Part shown: one piece after another, positions 40,883 to 49,787 of the stretch | How positions within the stretch are numbered: position 1 is the stretch's first letter | Layout of the letters: the number at the start of each line of letters is the position of its first letter | Origin: Thermostichus sp047461615 | Lineage (GTDB): Bacteria; Cyanobacteriota; Cyanobacteriia; Thermostichales; Thermostichaceae | Direction: 5' to 3' | Length of the DNA stretch: 64,000 nt | Assembly: GCF_047461615.1 (NCBI RefSeq) | Contig: NZ_JANSHI010000015.1 | Location: forward strand, 1-64,000 | Notes under the pieces: generated by a model | Told to the model about the DNA's origin: nothing | Database searches by the model: none | What the model saw: the letters and a program-made list of their open reading frames with translations, nothing else | Made by a program: the position numbers and the translations under genes

Positions 40883-42190
40883 TCAGGGGGCACTCTGGAG
40901 AGTGCCGTCTTCTGTTAGGAAGCGAGGGCTTAGAAAAGGACGCAGTGCCTGGGGAATGCGGATCGAGCCGTCTGGCTGCTGGTGATTTTCCAACAGAGCG
41001 GCTAGAGTCCGTCCCACCGCCAAGCCGGAGCCATTGAGGGTGTGGACGAAGTGGGTGCCCTTTTGCCCAGCCTCTTTGTAGCGCAGGTTGGCGCGGCGGG
41101 CCTGGAAATCCCAGCAGTTGGAGCAACTGGAGATCTCGCGGTAGCGGTTTTGGGAGGGGAACCACACTTCCAGATCGAAGCAGCGGGCCGCCGAAAAACC
41201 GAGATCGCCGGTACACAGCTCCACCACCCGGTAGGGCAGCTCCAGCATCTGTAAGATGGCCTCAGCATCCTGCACGAGTTTTTCGTGCTCGGCCTCCGAT
41301 TGCTGGGGATGGGTAATCTTGACCAGCTCTACCTTTTGAAACTGGTGTAGCCGGATTAGGCCCTTGGTGTCCCGGCCATAGCTGCCGGCTTCGCGGCGAA
41401 AGCAAGGCGTGTAGGCACAAAAATAAAGCGGCAGACGTTCGGCCGGGATCACCTCATCCCGGTACAGGTTCGTGAGGGGCACTTCTGCCGTCGGAATTAG
41501 CCAGAGGTCGTCCTCAGCACAGCGAAAGCTCTCTGAGGCAAACTTGGGCAGTTGCCCTGTCCCCTCTAAGGCGGCGCTGTTGACCAAAAAAGGAGGGATC
41601 ACCTCGGTGTAGCCAGCGGCAATGTGGCGCTCCAGCATCATGGCAATCAAAGCCCGCTCCAGCGCTGCTCCTGCCCCTACCATGGCCACAAAGCGGCTCT
41701 GGGCTACCTTGACGGCACGGCCAACCTCCAAGAGGCCCAGCTTCTCGGCAATCTCGTCATGGGGAAGAACGGGGTGGGTGGGTTTTAGCGCATCCCCCCA
41801 GCGGCGCACCTCCACGTTTCCCGTCTCATCCTGGCCCACTGGCACGCTGGGTAAGGGCAGATTGGGCAGGGTGAGGAGAAGAGTCCGTATCTCCTCCTCC
41901 AGCTCCCGCTCCCGCTGCTCCAGCTGGGCAATCTCAGCCTTGAGATCTGCTCCTTGCTGCCGCAGGGCCGTCACTTCCGCTCCCTGGGGATCCGCCCCCT
42001 GCCGGATGAGCTCGCCCACTTTCTTGCCCAGGCTGTTGCTTTCGGCCTGCAGAGCAACGCGCCGGGTCTCCAACTGGCGCCGCTTGCCATCCAGCTCTAG
42101 GATCCTATCCAAATCGGCAGCAGCCCCGCGCTTGTTCAGGGCTTGGCGTACTTCCTCCGGGCGATCCCGCAGCAGCTTTAGATCCAGCAC
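40883..42190 (-). CDS. serS: Serine--tRNA ligase
   Basis: Charges tRNA-Ser and tRNA-Sec. The 435 residues have the N-terminal antiparallel coiled-coil arm (about residues 30-105) and a class II core: PPFLVNSAALEGTGQLPKF, YCAYTPCFRREAGSYGRDTKGLIRLHQFQKVEL (motif 2) and LNGSGLAVGRTLAALLENHQ (motif 3). The start at 42190 gives the canonical MLDLKLLRDRPEEVRQAL. Confidence 0.97.
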   Translation of the reverse strand: MLDLKLLRDRPEEVRQALNKRGAAADLDRILELDGKRRQLETRRVALQAESNSLGKKVGELIRQGADPQGAEVTALRQQGADLKAEIAQLEQRERELEEEIRTLLLTLPNLPLPSVPVGQDETGNVEVRRWGDALKPTHPVLPHDEIAEKLGLLEVGRAVKVAQSRFVAMVGAGAALERALIAMMLERHIAAGYTEVIPPFLVNSAALEGTGQLPKFASESFRCAEDDLWLIPTAEVPLTNLYRDEVIPAERLPLYFCAYTPCFRREAGSYGRDTKGLIRLHQFQKVELVKITHPQQSEAEHEKLVQDAEAILQMLELPYRVVELCTGDLGFSAARCFDLEVWFPSQNRYREISSCSNCWDFQARRANLRYKEAGQKGTHFVHTLNGSGLAVGRTLAALLENHQQPDGSIRIPQALRPFLSPRFLTEDGTLQSAP

Positions 42191-42213
42191 AAGACCTGTC
42201 TAGCAAGAACTTC

Positions 42214-43206
42214 TTACTTTTTCAGCCAGCTAAACATGGCCCGCAGCTCCTTGCCCACTTTCTCAATGGGGTGCTCGGCCTCGCGGCGGCGCATCGCAGT
42301 CAACACCGGTTTACCTGCCTGGTTTTCTAGGACAAACTCGCGGGCAAACTGGCCACTTTGGATCTCAGCAAGGATGCGCTTCATCTCGGCACGGACTTGC
42401 TCCGTGATGACGCGGGGGCCACGGGTGTAGTCGCCGTATTCCGCCGTGTTGGAGATGCTCTGGCGCATTTTCTCCAGCCCTCCCTCGACGATGAGATCCA
42501 CAATTAACTTAACTTCGTGCAGGCACTCGAAGTAGGCCAGCTCCGGCTGATAGCCTGCTTCCACCAACGTCTCAAACCCCGCTTTGATCAGGGCCGTAAG
42601 GCCGCCGCAGAGCACCACTTGCTCGCCGAAGAGATCGGTCTCGGCCTCTTCCCGAAAGGTGGTCTCGAGGATGCCAGCTCGAGTGCCGCCAATCGCCTTG
42701 GCATAGGCCATGGCCCGCTCCCGCGCCATCCCGGAGGCATCCTGATAGACAGCAAAGAGACAGGGCACCCCCTGCCCCTCTAGGTAAGTGCGCCGCACCA
42801 GGTGACCAGGGCCTTTGGGAGCCACCATGATGACGTCGATATCCGGGGGGGGTTGAATCTGGCCAAAGTGGATGTTGAAGCCGTGGGCAAATAGAAGCAC
42901 CTTGCCCGGCCGCAGATGGGGGCAAATCTCGCTCTGGAAGACAGCCTTTTGGACTTCATCGGGCAAGAGGATCATCACCCAGTCAGCGGCAGCAGCGGCA
43001 TCGGCCACCGTCTTGACAGTCAACCCCTCCTGCTCGGCTTTGGGCCAAGAGGGGCTGCCGGGGTAGAGGCCGACGAGGACGTTGACACCGCTGTCGCGCA
43101 GGTTGAGAGCGTGGGCGTGCCCCTGGCTGCCGTAGCCAATGATGGCCACCGTCTGGCCGTTTAGGAACTCTAGGTTGGCGTCGGTATCGTAGTAGAGGCG
43201 AGCCAT
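42214..43206 (-). CDS. ilvC: Ketol-acid reductoisomerase
   Basis: Second step of branched-chain amino acid synthesis, using NADPH. The class I enzyme of 330 residues shows MARLYYDTDANLEFLNGQTVAIIGYGSQGHAHALNLRDSG, then VAPKGPGHLVRRTY, and the C-terminal knotted domain with EEAETDLFGEQVVLCGG and ECLHEVKLIVDLI. It is 23 bases upstream of serS on the same strand, so both may share a transcript. Confidence 0.97.
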   Translation of the reverse strand: MARLYYDTDANLEFLNGQTVAIIGYGSQGHAHALNLRDSGVNVLVGLYPGSPSWPKAEQEGLTVKTVADAAAAADWVMILLPDEVQKAVFQSEICPHLRPGKVLLFAHGFNIHFGQIQPPPDIDVIMVAPKGPGHLVRRTYLEGQGVPCLFAVYQDASGMARERAMAYAKAIGGTRAGILETTFREEAETDLFGEQVVLCGGLTALIKAGFETLVEAGYQPELAYFECLHEVKLIVDLIVEGGLEKMRQSISNTAEYGDYTRGPRVITEQVRAEMKRILAEIQSGQFAREFVLENQAGKPVLTAMRRREAEHPIEKVGKELRAMFSWLKK

Positions 43207-43276
43207 ACTTAGGCTGGGTAGGGAGTAGCTGCGTTTGAACTAGGATACCAGGATGGCAGGGAAAAACAGAGCAGGT

Positions 43277-44737
43277 TCAGTGGCCATAGTGAACGGTCTT
43301 CACCCACCTCAGCCGTTTGGGTTGCACACACATCCGAGCCGTGGTGACAATCATAACCGGCAGCCAGTGGAGCATGTAGAGCAACCCCAGGACCGTACGC
43401 CACCACAGTTGCCGCCCGCGTAGCCCCTCCACCTGGCGCAGGCCGCGATAGAAGGCCAGGGTCAGGGATCCCATAACTAGAGCGTTCAGGGGAAGCAGCA
43501 CTGAGGAGTGGCCCGTCAACAGCACCCAGAGGGTATCGGGAACCAAAGCCATGGGCAGCAGATACTGGGAGATAAAGAAAGCCCAGAGATCAACGGTCTT
43601 GGCCACGCCTAGGCGACCGCTGAGGATCCCTGGCCAATAGTCAAGGTAACGCTGGTAACCCCCTTCTGCCCAACGACAACGCTGGTACCAAAGGCTTTTC
43701 CAAGAGGTAACCCCCTCTTCGACAATAGCGGGCTCGGTGAGGAAGGCAATATCCACCCCTGCCAGGTGGAGCTTCAAGGTGAGGTCCAGGTCGTCGGTGA
43801 GGGTGCTTTCGTTCCAGCCGCCGCACTTTTCCAGAACATCTCGCCGTACCAACTGGCCGTTGCCCCGCAGTTCGCCAATACCCCCGATGAGTACCCGCTG
43901 CTGTTGCAAGTAGGCATCGGAGGCCATCTCTGCCACCTGGCCCAGCGTCCAGAAGTTGACGTCGGGGTTGCTCAGGGCTTTGCGCACCTGTACAGCACCT
44001 ACTGCCCGCCGACCAGGACGAGGAGGCTGAGCAAATAAAGGCAGGGTGCGAACCAGTAGATCCGAGGGCACAATGGCGTCGGCATCACAGACAAGGATAA
44101 TCTCTCCCTGGGTCAGGGGAAGGACCTCGTTAAGGGCACCAGACTTTCCGCCCCCTCGCCCTGGGGGCCGCCGGTAAACTCGGAGGTGCGGCAGCCATTT
44201 TTGGGCCTCCTGCAGGATGTCTGGGGTGGCATCGCTGCTGGCGTCATCAATGGCCCAGAGCTCTAGATGGCTGCGAGGGTAGTCCAGCTGGCTAAGGCTG
44301 TGCAGCAGCCGCGGTAGCACAGCGCTCTCGTTTTTGGCCGGGATCAGCACCGTTACCCGCGGCAGAGGCGGCTCCTGCAAGGCCAAAGCCTCTGAGGGAA
44401 GGTTGGGAGATCCCTTGTCAACCTCGTCTCCAACTGGGGTTTCCAGGGAGTGAAGCCGTAAGGGAGGCGGCGGCTCTGCCGGCTGTAGGCGAAACAGGCG
44501 GTTGACGTGGATAACCATGAAGGTAGCTAGGCCAACAGTAAGCCAACGGGCCACGGCTACCTGATGCATCAGGCTCACTACCCCCCACACCATCGCCAAA
44601 ACTAGCAGAGCTTTAAGCCGGCGGCGCTGGGCTGAGGTAAGCAGCCACTCGGGGAGATCCAGATCCTCAAGGGGAACCGCCTCTGACCAGACAAACTCAG
44701 ACATGGGGAGCATCTTGTCGGTAACAGCTTTGCCCAA
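43277..44737 (-). CDS. GT2 glycosyltransferase, glucosyldiacylglycerol-synthase-like
   Basis: Membrane glycosyltransferase of 486 residues. Two N-terminal helices (about residues 40-80) precede a complete GT2 domain with VTVLIPAKNESAVLPRLL, IDDASSD, VCDADA, LTDDLDLTLKLH and QRCRWAEGGYQRYLDYW (QxxRW). Several membrane helices close the protein, which ends RLRWVKTVHYGH. The layout and end resemble Sll1377, the cyanobacterial synthase that makes monoglucosyldiacylglycerol, precursor of the main thylakoid galactolipid. All catalytic residues are intact, unlike the GT2-like gene at 16985. Confidence in GT2 is high; in the lipid product, moderate. Confidence 0.75.
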   Translation of the reverse strand: MGKAVTDKMLPMSEFVWSEAVPLEDLDLPEWLLTSAQRRRLKALLVLAMVWGVVSLMHQVAVARWLTVGLATFMVIHVNRLFRLQPAEPPPPLRLHSLETPVGDEVDKGSPNLPSEALALQEPPLPRVTVLIPAKNESAVLPRLLHSLSQLDYPRSHLELWAIDDASSDATPDILQEAQKWLPHLRVYRRPPGRGGGKSGALNEVLPLTQGEIILVCDADAIVPSDLLVRTLPLFAQPPRPGRRAVGAVQVRKALSNPDVNFWTLGQVAEMASDAYLQQQRVLIGGIGELRGNGQLVRRDVLEKCGGWNESTLTDDLDLTLKLHLAGVDIAFLTEPAIVEEGVTSWKSLWYQRCRWAEGGYQRYLDYWPGILSGRLGVAKTVDLWAFFISQYLLPMALVPDTLWVLLTGHSSVLLPLNALVMGSLTLAFYRGLRQVEGLRGRQLWWRTVLGLLYMLHWLPVMIVTTARMCVQPKRLRWVKTVHYGH

Positions 44738-44884
44738 ATCAACCGGCTTGCCTAAACCTAGGCCTGGCGGCTGTTCAGAGGTCGTTAATAGTCACCACCG
44801 GGTTGTCACCGAGTTGGGCTGAAAACCTAAGCTCCTGGGCTGCCACCCCTGCAGCAAGGGATCCCTCCTGCCCCAATGGGGAGC

Positions 44885-45346
44885 TCATGGGTTGCCACGA
44901 ATTTCCTTGATGACCCCATCTTCAAGCAGGATCTCCACCTGCATTTTCTGAATCAGATTGTCTCCCTTTTGCACGTAGAAGAAGCTCTCCACGCTGCCCT
45001 GCAGCACCTCCCGGTTCAGTTCCAGGTCGCTCAGTTGGTTGAGCTGCTGGAGCAACTGGTTTTTCTGATCCAGGAGCCTAACCTTTTGCTCGTTCACGCG
45101 GCTTTTCACTGCTTCCACCTGCTGGAGCACCTGAGGGCTATTGGGGTTAGGGCTTTGCTTTTCGATTTCGGCAATGGCCCGCTTACCCTGAAACTCCAGT
45201 TGCTGTATCTGAGCATCGGTGGCTTCAATCTGCCGCTCCAATTGCTCCCGCATTTCTTTCTTCCAGAGGGGGGTGACCACCACCTTAACAGGGATGGTGC
45301 GCTTGAGCAGTAACTGAGTGCCGTTGCCGACGTTGTTTTCTTCCAT
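44885..45346 (-). CDS. YlqD family protein
   Basis: A soluble protein of 153 residues. LLLKRTIPVKVVVTPLWKKEMREQLERQIEATDAQIQQLEFQGKRAI is followed by a coiled coil (about residues 25-105) and a beta-rich end with VLQGSVESFFYVQKGDNLIQKMQVEILLEDGVIKEI. This is the pattern of the YlqD family found in Bacillus and cyanobacteria; function unknown. I set the start at the ATG at 45346; the open frame begins 19 codons earlier. Confidence 0.7.
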   Translation of the reverse strand: MEENNVGNGTQLLLKRTIPVKVVVTPLWKKEMREQLERQIEATDAQIQQLEFQGKRAIAEIEKQSPNPNSPQVLQQVEAVKSRVNEQKVRLLDQKNQLLQQLNQLSDLELNREVLQGSVESFFYVQKGDNLIQKMQVEILLEDGVIKEIRGNP

Positions 45347-45621
45347 AAGACCGATACCAGGCAGACAATCGAGCAAACTGGGGCTGTAGAAATCTCCCCT
45401 CAAAACCCTGGACTTGGGGAAGGAAAGCTCAGCAGACTAAATCCTCTCCTGCTGAGCCGAAGGAAAACACACCTACTCTATCCTACTGGCTGGGATCCCT
45501 GCGGTAAAGTCTGGGCTGGGGCGAAATGGCAGCTTTGATTAAGGATCTTGAAGGTCGCTGCCCTGCGGCGGCGCGAAGTCAGTTAGCGTGAAAGACGGTG
45601 TTCTCGGATTTTGCAGCAGCC

Positions 45622-46608
45622 ATGAGCGAACTGGCCTCAACTCCCTTGCGGCCCTCGGCAGGGGCTGCCCAGCCAGTGCGGATCGCCTCCCGCAAAAGCG
45701 AGCTGGCTTTGGCCCAGACCTACTGGGTAATGGGACAGTTGCAGGCCCACCATCCAGGATTGCCGCTGGAGCTGCACACGCTTTCCACCCAGGGAGACAT
45801 CATCCTAGATGTGGCGCTGGCCAAAATTGGAGACAAGGGCTTGTTTACCAAGGAGTTGGAGGTCAGTCTGCTCAACGGCAGTAGCGATCTGGCAGTGCAC
45901 AGCCTCAAGGATTTGCCCACCCGTTTGCCAGAGGGCCTGGTACTAGGAGCGATTACGCAGAGGGAGGATCCTTTGGACGCGCTGGTGCTGCGGGAGGAGC
46001 TGCGTGGCTACCAACTCGCCACCCTGCCCGAAGGGACGGTGATTGGCACTTCGTCGCTACGGCGACTGGCCCAACTGCGCCACGCCTTTCCCCACTTGCA
46101 GTTTAAGGACGTGCGGGGCAACCTTAACACGCGCTTGGCCAAGCTGGATCGGGGGGAGTACGACGGCCTGATTTTGGCGGTGGCCGGCCTAAAGCGGCTG
46201 GGCAAAACCGACCGGATCCACGAGGTGCTGGATCCCAGTGTGTCTCTGTACGCCGTTGGCCAGGGATCCCTCGGCATCGAGTGCCGGCAGGGGGACGAGC
46301 GGATTCTGGAGCTCATCCGACCCTTGGCTGATGCGGAGGCGACAGCCCGCTGTTTGGCCGAGCGAGCTTTCCTGCGGGCTTTGGAAGGAGGGTGTCAAGT
46401 GCCCATCGGCGTCCACAGCCAAGTCCAAGGGGAGGCGTTGCACCTAACCGGTATGGTGGCCGACCTGGATGGCCGACGGCTCATCCGCGATACTCAGACG
46501 GGATCCACCGCCGATCCGGAAGCGGTTGGGGTGGCCCTGGCGGAGAAGCTGAAGCAGCAGGGAGCCGACGAGATCTTGCAGGAGATCTTTGCCCGGGCTC
46601 GCTGCTAA
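45622..46608 (+). CDS. hemC: Porphobilinogen deaminase
   Basis: Joins four porphobilinogen units into hydroxymethylbilane in heme and chlorophyll synthesis. RIASRKSELALAQTYWV, STQGDIILDVALAKIGDKGLFTKELE, AVHSLKDLPTRLPEGL, GTSSLRRLAQLRHAFP and DVRGNLNTRLAKLD are diagnostic. The dipyrromethane cofactor Cys lies in ALEGGCQVPIGV. I used the ATG at 45622; an in-frame GTG at 45598 is possible. A hairpin at 46652-46689 follows. Confidence 0.96.
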   Translation: MSELASTPLRPSAGAAQPVRIASRKSELALAQTYWVMGQLQAHHPGLPLELHTLSTQGDIILDVALAKIGDKGLFTKELEVSLLNGSSDLAVHSLKDLPTRLPEGLVLGAITQREDPLDALVLREELRGYQLATLPEGTVIGTSSLRRLAQLRHAFPHLQFKDVRGNLNTRLAKLDRGEYDGLILAVAGLKRLGKTDRIHEVLDPSVSLYAVGQGSLGIECRQGDERILELIRPLADAEATARCLAERAFLRALEGGCQVPIGVHSQVQGEALHLTGMVADLDGRRLIRDTQTGSTADPEAVGVALAEKLKQQGADEILQEIFARARC

Positions 46609-46651
46609 ATTCTCTTGGCTAGCTCTCGGGAAACTGGCCAAGGGAAAGAAA

Positions 46652-46689
46652 AACGGCAGGGAGAGTTTTAGATCCCCCCCTCTGCCGTT
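46652..46689. terminator. Hairpin between convergent hemC and the Cys-tailed protein gene
   Basis: AACGGCAG (46652-46659) pairs perfectly with CTGCCGTT (46682-46689), with further partial pairing of GGAGAG with CTCT inside. It lies between two convergent genes and could end both transcripts, although neither side has a long T-run. Confidence 0.5.
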
Positions 46690-46709
46690 ACTGCTGCCAA
46701 GGACTTGCC

Positions 46710-47414
46710 TCAGATAGGGAACTCACATTCACAGCAGCAGTAGTTGAGCTCCACCTTAGCTTCCAAGACAGCCGTGTCGTCTTGAACCACCAACGTAACC
46801 TTGTTGTTGGCAACTTCAGCGGGCGAGAGCGTTAGGGTTTTGGTAAAAGTCTGACCTGTCGAACTAACAGGTGAAGCGTATAGGAACCCCGATTGAGTTA
46901 GAGTGCCGCCGTTATACACGTAGTACTTGTCGTTGCCCGCATCCGGAGAACTGTTGCTGCTAGCCGGCAAATTGTTGCGGTAGGCAAACGTCAGAGTACC
47001 TCCCAGCCGGCAGCCTGCTTTACAAGGAGGATTCCATTGAAAAGTGTGAGCAAAGACTTTATTTGGGTTTGGTTCTGACCAGTTGGTAGTTCCATAAGGA
47101 CCCTGGAGATTGCTCCAAATGGTGGCTGGAATCTCTGGCTGCAAAGGAACAGCGGGGCTGGGTGGCGGAGCCTGCAGCCTCACCGACTGCAACCTCATGG
47201 GCCGAGGGCAGGGGAGCGTGGGCAACGGTCTTGGAGAGGGGAGAATGGGGATCTGGCGGAACAGCTCATCGATGGCCTCAGTTTCGGGAACAGGGGAGGG
47301 CGCGGGTCGCCCCCAAAACAGATCTCTACCAGAGGCAATCGAGGAAGGGCCATAGCTCCAGAAACCAAAAGAGACTAGAGCCAGTATACCTAGGCCCAGG
47401 CCTGTTTTTTTCAT
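46710..47414 (-). CDS. Secreted protein with Cys-rich C-terminus, unknown function
   Basis: A 234-residue protein with a clear signal peptide (MKKTGLGLGILALVSFGFWSYG). A proline-rich linker (about residues 38-95, with PAPSPVPETE and APPPSPAVPLQPE) precedes a beta-rich domain containing PPCKAGCRLGGTLTFAYR, DKYYVYNGGTLTQSG and VTLVVQDDTAVLEAKVELNY. It ends YCCCECEFPI. The eight or so cysteines suggest disulfides or metal binding outside the cytoplasm. I recognise no family. The AT-richer upstream region (47415-47540) probably holds its promoter. Confidence 0.6.
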   Translation of the reverse strand: MKKTGLGLGILALVSFGFWSYGPSSIASGRDLFWGRPAPSPVPETEAIDELFRQIPILPSPRPLPTLPCPRPMRLQSVRLQAPPPSPAVPLQPEIPATIWSNLQGPYGTTNWSEPNPNKVFAHTFQWNPPCKAGCRLGGTLTFAYRNNLPASSNSSPDAGNDKYYVYNGGTLTQSGFLYASPVSSTGQTFTKTLTLSPAEVANNKVTLVVQDDTAVLEAKVELNYCCCECEFPI

Positions 47415-47539
47415 TGACGTTCTCCAAGAAACTTTCTACCAATAAAGACTTTTCAGAGAAGAGTAAGTTCCCTAAGTGTCGCGATTTTTGTAAACTTCTA
47501 TTGACTCTTGAGCTCTTGAGAAAGCCAAAGGAAAGATTC

Positions 47540-48949
47540 CTAGGCATTGAAGATACGTCTCTCAAACTTCAGCCCAAGCCAGATCACGCCGATCCCACAG
47601 ACCACCAGCACCGCCGATTTGGTCATCAGGTTGGTCTGGTACTCGAAAAAGCGGGTCAGCACCACCAAGGTCAGGCCCAATAGCCCCTGCCAGAAGCGGC
47701 TCCGCCGCCCCTGCTGCAGCCCTTCCCAGCAGAGCACTGCCGACAATCCCACGAGCAAAAGGGTCACGATCCAGGGAGCAAAGAAGGCCAAGGCTACCTT
47801 TGCGGTCAGGTTCAAAGGCAGGGCGCTGCGGATCCCCAGCAAAAGCGCCAAGGCAACCAGCGAGAACAGAACGGCAGCATCCTTCAGCCAAGCAGAAACG
47901 GGCTGGGAACTCTTTGCCTGCCAGCCCTGCCACCAGCTCCAACCGGCTAGCAATAGCAATCCTGCTGCCGACAGGCCCGCCCAGGGATCCACAGTTTGGA
48001 CTAAGGGTACAGGTTTGAGATCCCAGTCCCAAAGCTCACGAAAGCTCCAGAGGTAGAGGAGAAAGCCCAACCCCAGGAAGGCCAGCCCCTCCGCCGTCGA
48101 GTCCAAATCCAAGCCTTGCTCCTGCTCGCCCTCCTGGCCATCTTCTCCGGTCAAGATCTGGCCTAGCCACTGCCCACGGCGTTGGTGCCAAAAGCCCAGC
48201 CCCCAGACGACAGCAAGACCAAGCAGCAGCCAGAGGGTCAAGCTTTCTGCAGACCTGTCCCAGCGCCCTGCCAACCTTTCTAGCGCCAGGCCGAAATTCA
48301 CCAATGCCAAAGCCAAGATCCAACGGGAGCGGCACCCATAGGCAAGGGGCAGCAATAGGCCAAGGGCCAGCCAGGGGTAGAGAGGATCCAGAGCCGAGCC
48401 GATCCCCTCCTCCCACAGGGTAGTTATCCCAGCCAGGGCGAATAAGAGACAGGCCAAGATGCCGCTGGGGGTGTGGACCAAGCTGTAGGCCATGGCCAGG
48501 CTGCCCAGCCCCCAGGCCAAGAACAAGCCCGCCGGGGATCCCCCGATTTGAACCCACTGGGCCGTCAGGCCAATGGCAGCCCCCAAAGACAGCTCGCCGG
48601 CAATCAACAAGGCGCTGCCCAAGCGTGGGGAGCCCTGCTGCCTAAGCCGAAAGCCGGCCCCCTGCAGCCCCAGCGTGAGAGCCAGGGATCCCAAGGCTCT
48701 GACCCAGCGGGGAATGGCGTCCCAGTTGGCGGCCACGAAGGAGATCGCCCCCAAGCCCACTAGCACGGCGCCAAACAGCAGCAGCAACAGGGTAAAGCGG
48801 CTGCCGGCTGTTCGCGGCAAGCTCTCTAGCTGGTAGTACTCCCGCAGGCGATCCCGTTGGGCAGGTTCGATCAACCCCTGCTCCACCCAGGTGTTCAGCA
48901 GGTCGGCCAGTTGACGGCGGAAGCGGTCGTCGGGGCGGGGAGAAGTCAC
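47540..48949 (-). CDS. DUF2157 multi-pass membrane protein
   Basis: About 469 residues. A soluble head (DDRFRRQLADLLNTWVEQGLIEPAQRDRLREYYQLE) is followed by around ten to twelve membrane helices beginning FTLLLLLFGAVLVGLGAISFVAANWDAIP, the DUF2157 signature. Function unknown. The open frame runs up to 49111, but that would overlap the end of purC and include palindromic-repeat sequence. I therefore prefer the GTG at 48949, just before the conserved head; this start is uncertain. Confidence 0.7.
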   Translation of the reverse strand: MTSPRPDDRFRRQLADLLNTWVEQGLIEPAQRDRLREYYQLESLPRTAGSRFTLLLLLFGAVLVGLGAISFVAANWDAIPRWVRALGSLALTLGLQGAGFRLRQQGSPRLGSALLIAGELSLGAAIGLTAQWVQIGGSPAGLFLAWGLGSLAMAYSLVHTPSGILACLLFALAGITTLWEEGIGSALDPLYPWLALGLLLPLAYGCRSRWILALALVNFGLALERLAGRWDRSAESLTLWLLLGLAVVWGLGFWHQRRGQWLGQILTGEDGQEGEQEQGLDLDSTAEGLAFLGLGFLLYLWSFRELWDWDLKPVPLVQTVDPWAGLSAAGLLLLAGWSWWQGWQAKSSQPVSAWLKDAAVLFSLVALALLLGIRSALPLNLTAKVALAFFAPWIVTLLLVGLSAVLCWEGLQQGRRSRFWQGLLGLTLVVLTRFFEYQTNLMTKSAVLVVCGIGVIWLGLKFERRIFNA

Positions 48950-48998
48950 AGGGGATCCCGTCAAGGTGCCGGGTGTAGCAGGGTATGTCGCCAGTATT

Positions 48999-49784
48999 CT
49001 AGCCCCCACCCCCAACCCCTTTCCCAAAGGGAGAGGGGAGATTGGGATCCGTAGCCTGGAGCACCCGCTGCAGCACCTCTTGGTAGCCGGCTGCCGGATC
49101 GCCGAGATCAAAGCGAAAGAGGTCTTTATCCAGCACTCGTGGCTCAGCTCCCTCCAGATCCCACAGGCGGCAGGTGTCGGGGCTAATTTCGTCCGCTAGC
49201 CAGATCTGCCCTTCCTCGTCCAAGCCAAACTCCAACTTAAAGTCCACCAGCTCCAGCCGGCAGCGCCTCCAGAAGTCGCGAAGGTGAGTGTTGACTGCCA
49301 AAGCCAGGGATCCCAACACCTCCACTTGCTCTGGCGTGGCCAGGCGCAACAGGCGGATGTGGTCGGGAGTCACCAGGGGATCCCCCAGGGCGTCGTTTTT
49401 GTAGTAAAACTCCACCAGCGGCGGCTGGATAGGAAGCCCCTGCTCCAGGCCCAGGCGCTTGCAGAGGCTGCCGGCAGCACGGTTGCGCACCACCACTTCT
49501 AAGGGCAGGATCCGCAGGGCGCGCACCTGCATCTCATGAGGGCCGGTCTGGGCCAGAAAGTGGTTGCGGATGCCCTGCTGCGCCAGGTAGGCAAACACCC
49601 GGCTAGAGACGGTGCAGTTGACCTCCCCCTTGCCGGCGATAGATCCCCGCTTTTGGGCATTAAAAGCCGTGGCGTCGTCTTTGTACTGGCAGAGGTAAAC
49701 CTGGGGATCGGCGGTGCGGTAGACCCGTTTGGCTTTGCCCTCGTAGAGGAGCTCTTGGGGCGTGGGCAAGGAGGACATGAGCAA
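48999..49784 (-). CDS. purC: Phosphoribosylaminoimidazole-succinocarboxamide synthase
   Basis: SAICAR synthase of purine synthesis. LLYEGKAKRVYRTADPQVYLCQYKDDATAFN, GSIAGKGEVNCTVSSRVFAYL, LEVVVRNRAAGSLCKRLG, DKDLFRFDLGDPAAGYQEVLQRVL and PDTCRLWD are all typical. The conserved protein ends at about residue 245. A 17-residue tail rich in Gly and Pro (TDPNLPSPFGKGVGGGG) follows, encoded by the palindromic repeat at 49003-49041. The enzyme core is intact. Confidence 0.95.
   Translation of the reverse strand: MLMSSLPTPQELLYEGKAKRVYRTADPQVYLCQYKDDATAFNAQKRGSIAGKGEVNCTVSSRVFAYLAQQGIRNHFLAQTGPHEMQVRALRILPLEVVVRNRAAGSLCKRLGLEQGLPIQPPLVEFYYKNDALGDPLVTPDHIRLLRLATPEQVEVLGSLALAVNTHLRDFWRRCRLELVDFKLEFGLDEEGQIWLADEISPDTCRLWDLEGAEPRVLDKDLFRFDLGDPAAGYQEVLQRVLQATDPNLPSPFGKGVGGGG
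49003..49041. repeat. REP-like palindromic repeat at the 3' end of purC
   Basis: CCCCTTTCCC (49016-49025), loop AAA, GGGAGAGGGG (49029-49038): a 10-bp stem with one G-T wobble, preceded by a C/A-rich stretch. It belongs to the dispersed family whose six-frame readings give PLPLGKGLG and PHPQPLSQRERG. A relative lies at 3796-3825. It forms the last codons of purC and could act as the transcript-end hairpin as well. Confidence 0.7.
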
Positions 49785-49787
49785 CCC

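Noticed and set aside
47162..47683. Plus-strand open frame of 173 codons across the Cys-tailed protein gene and the DUF2157 gene
   Set aside because: It is antisense to two better-supported genes and its composition is that of a shadow frame, with no family resemblance.
48870..48884. GGTTCGATCAACC resembling a tRNA T-loop
   Set aside because: It lies inside the DUF2157 coding region and no acceptor or anticodon stem can be built around it.
48950..49111. Longer N-terminus for the DUF2157 protein
   Set aside because: It would overlap purC and translate the palindromic repeat; the conserved head begins after 48949.
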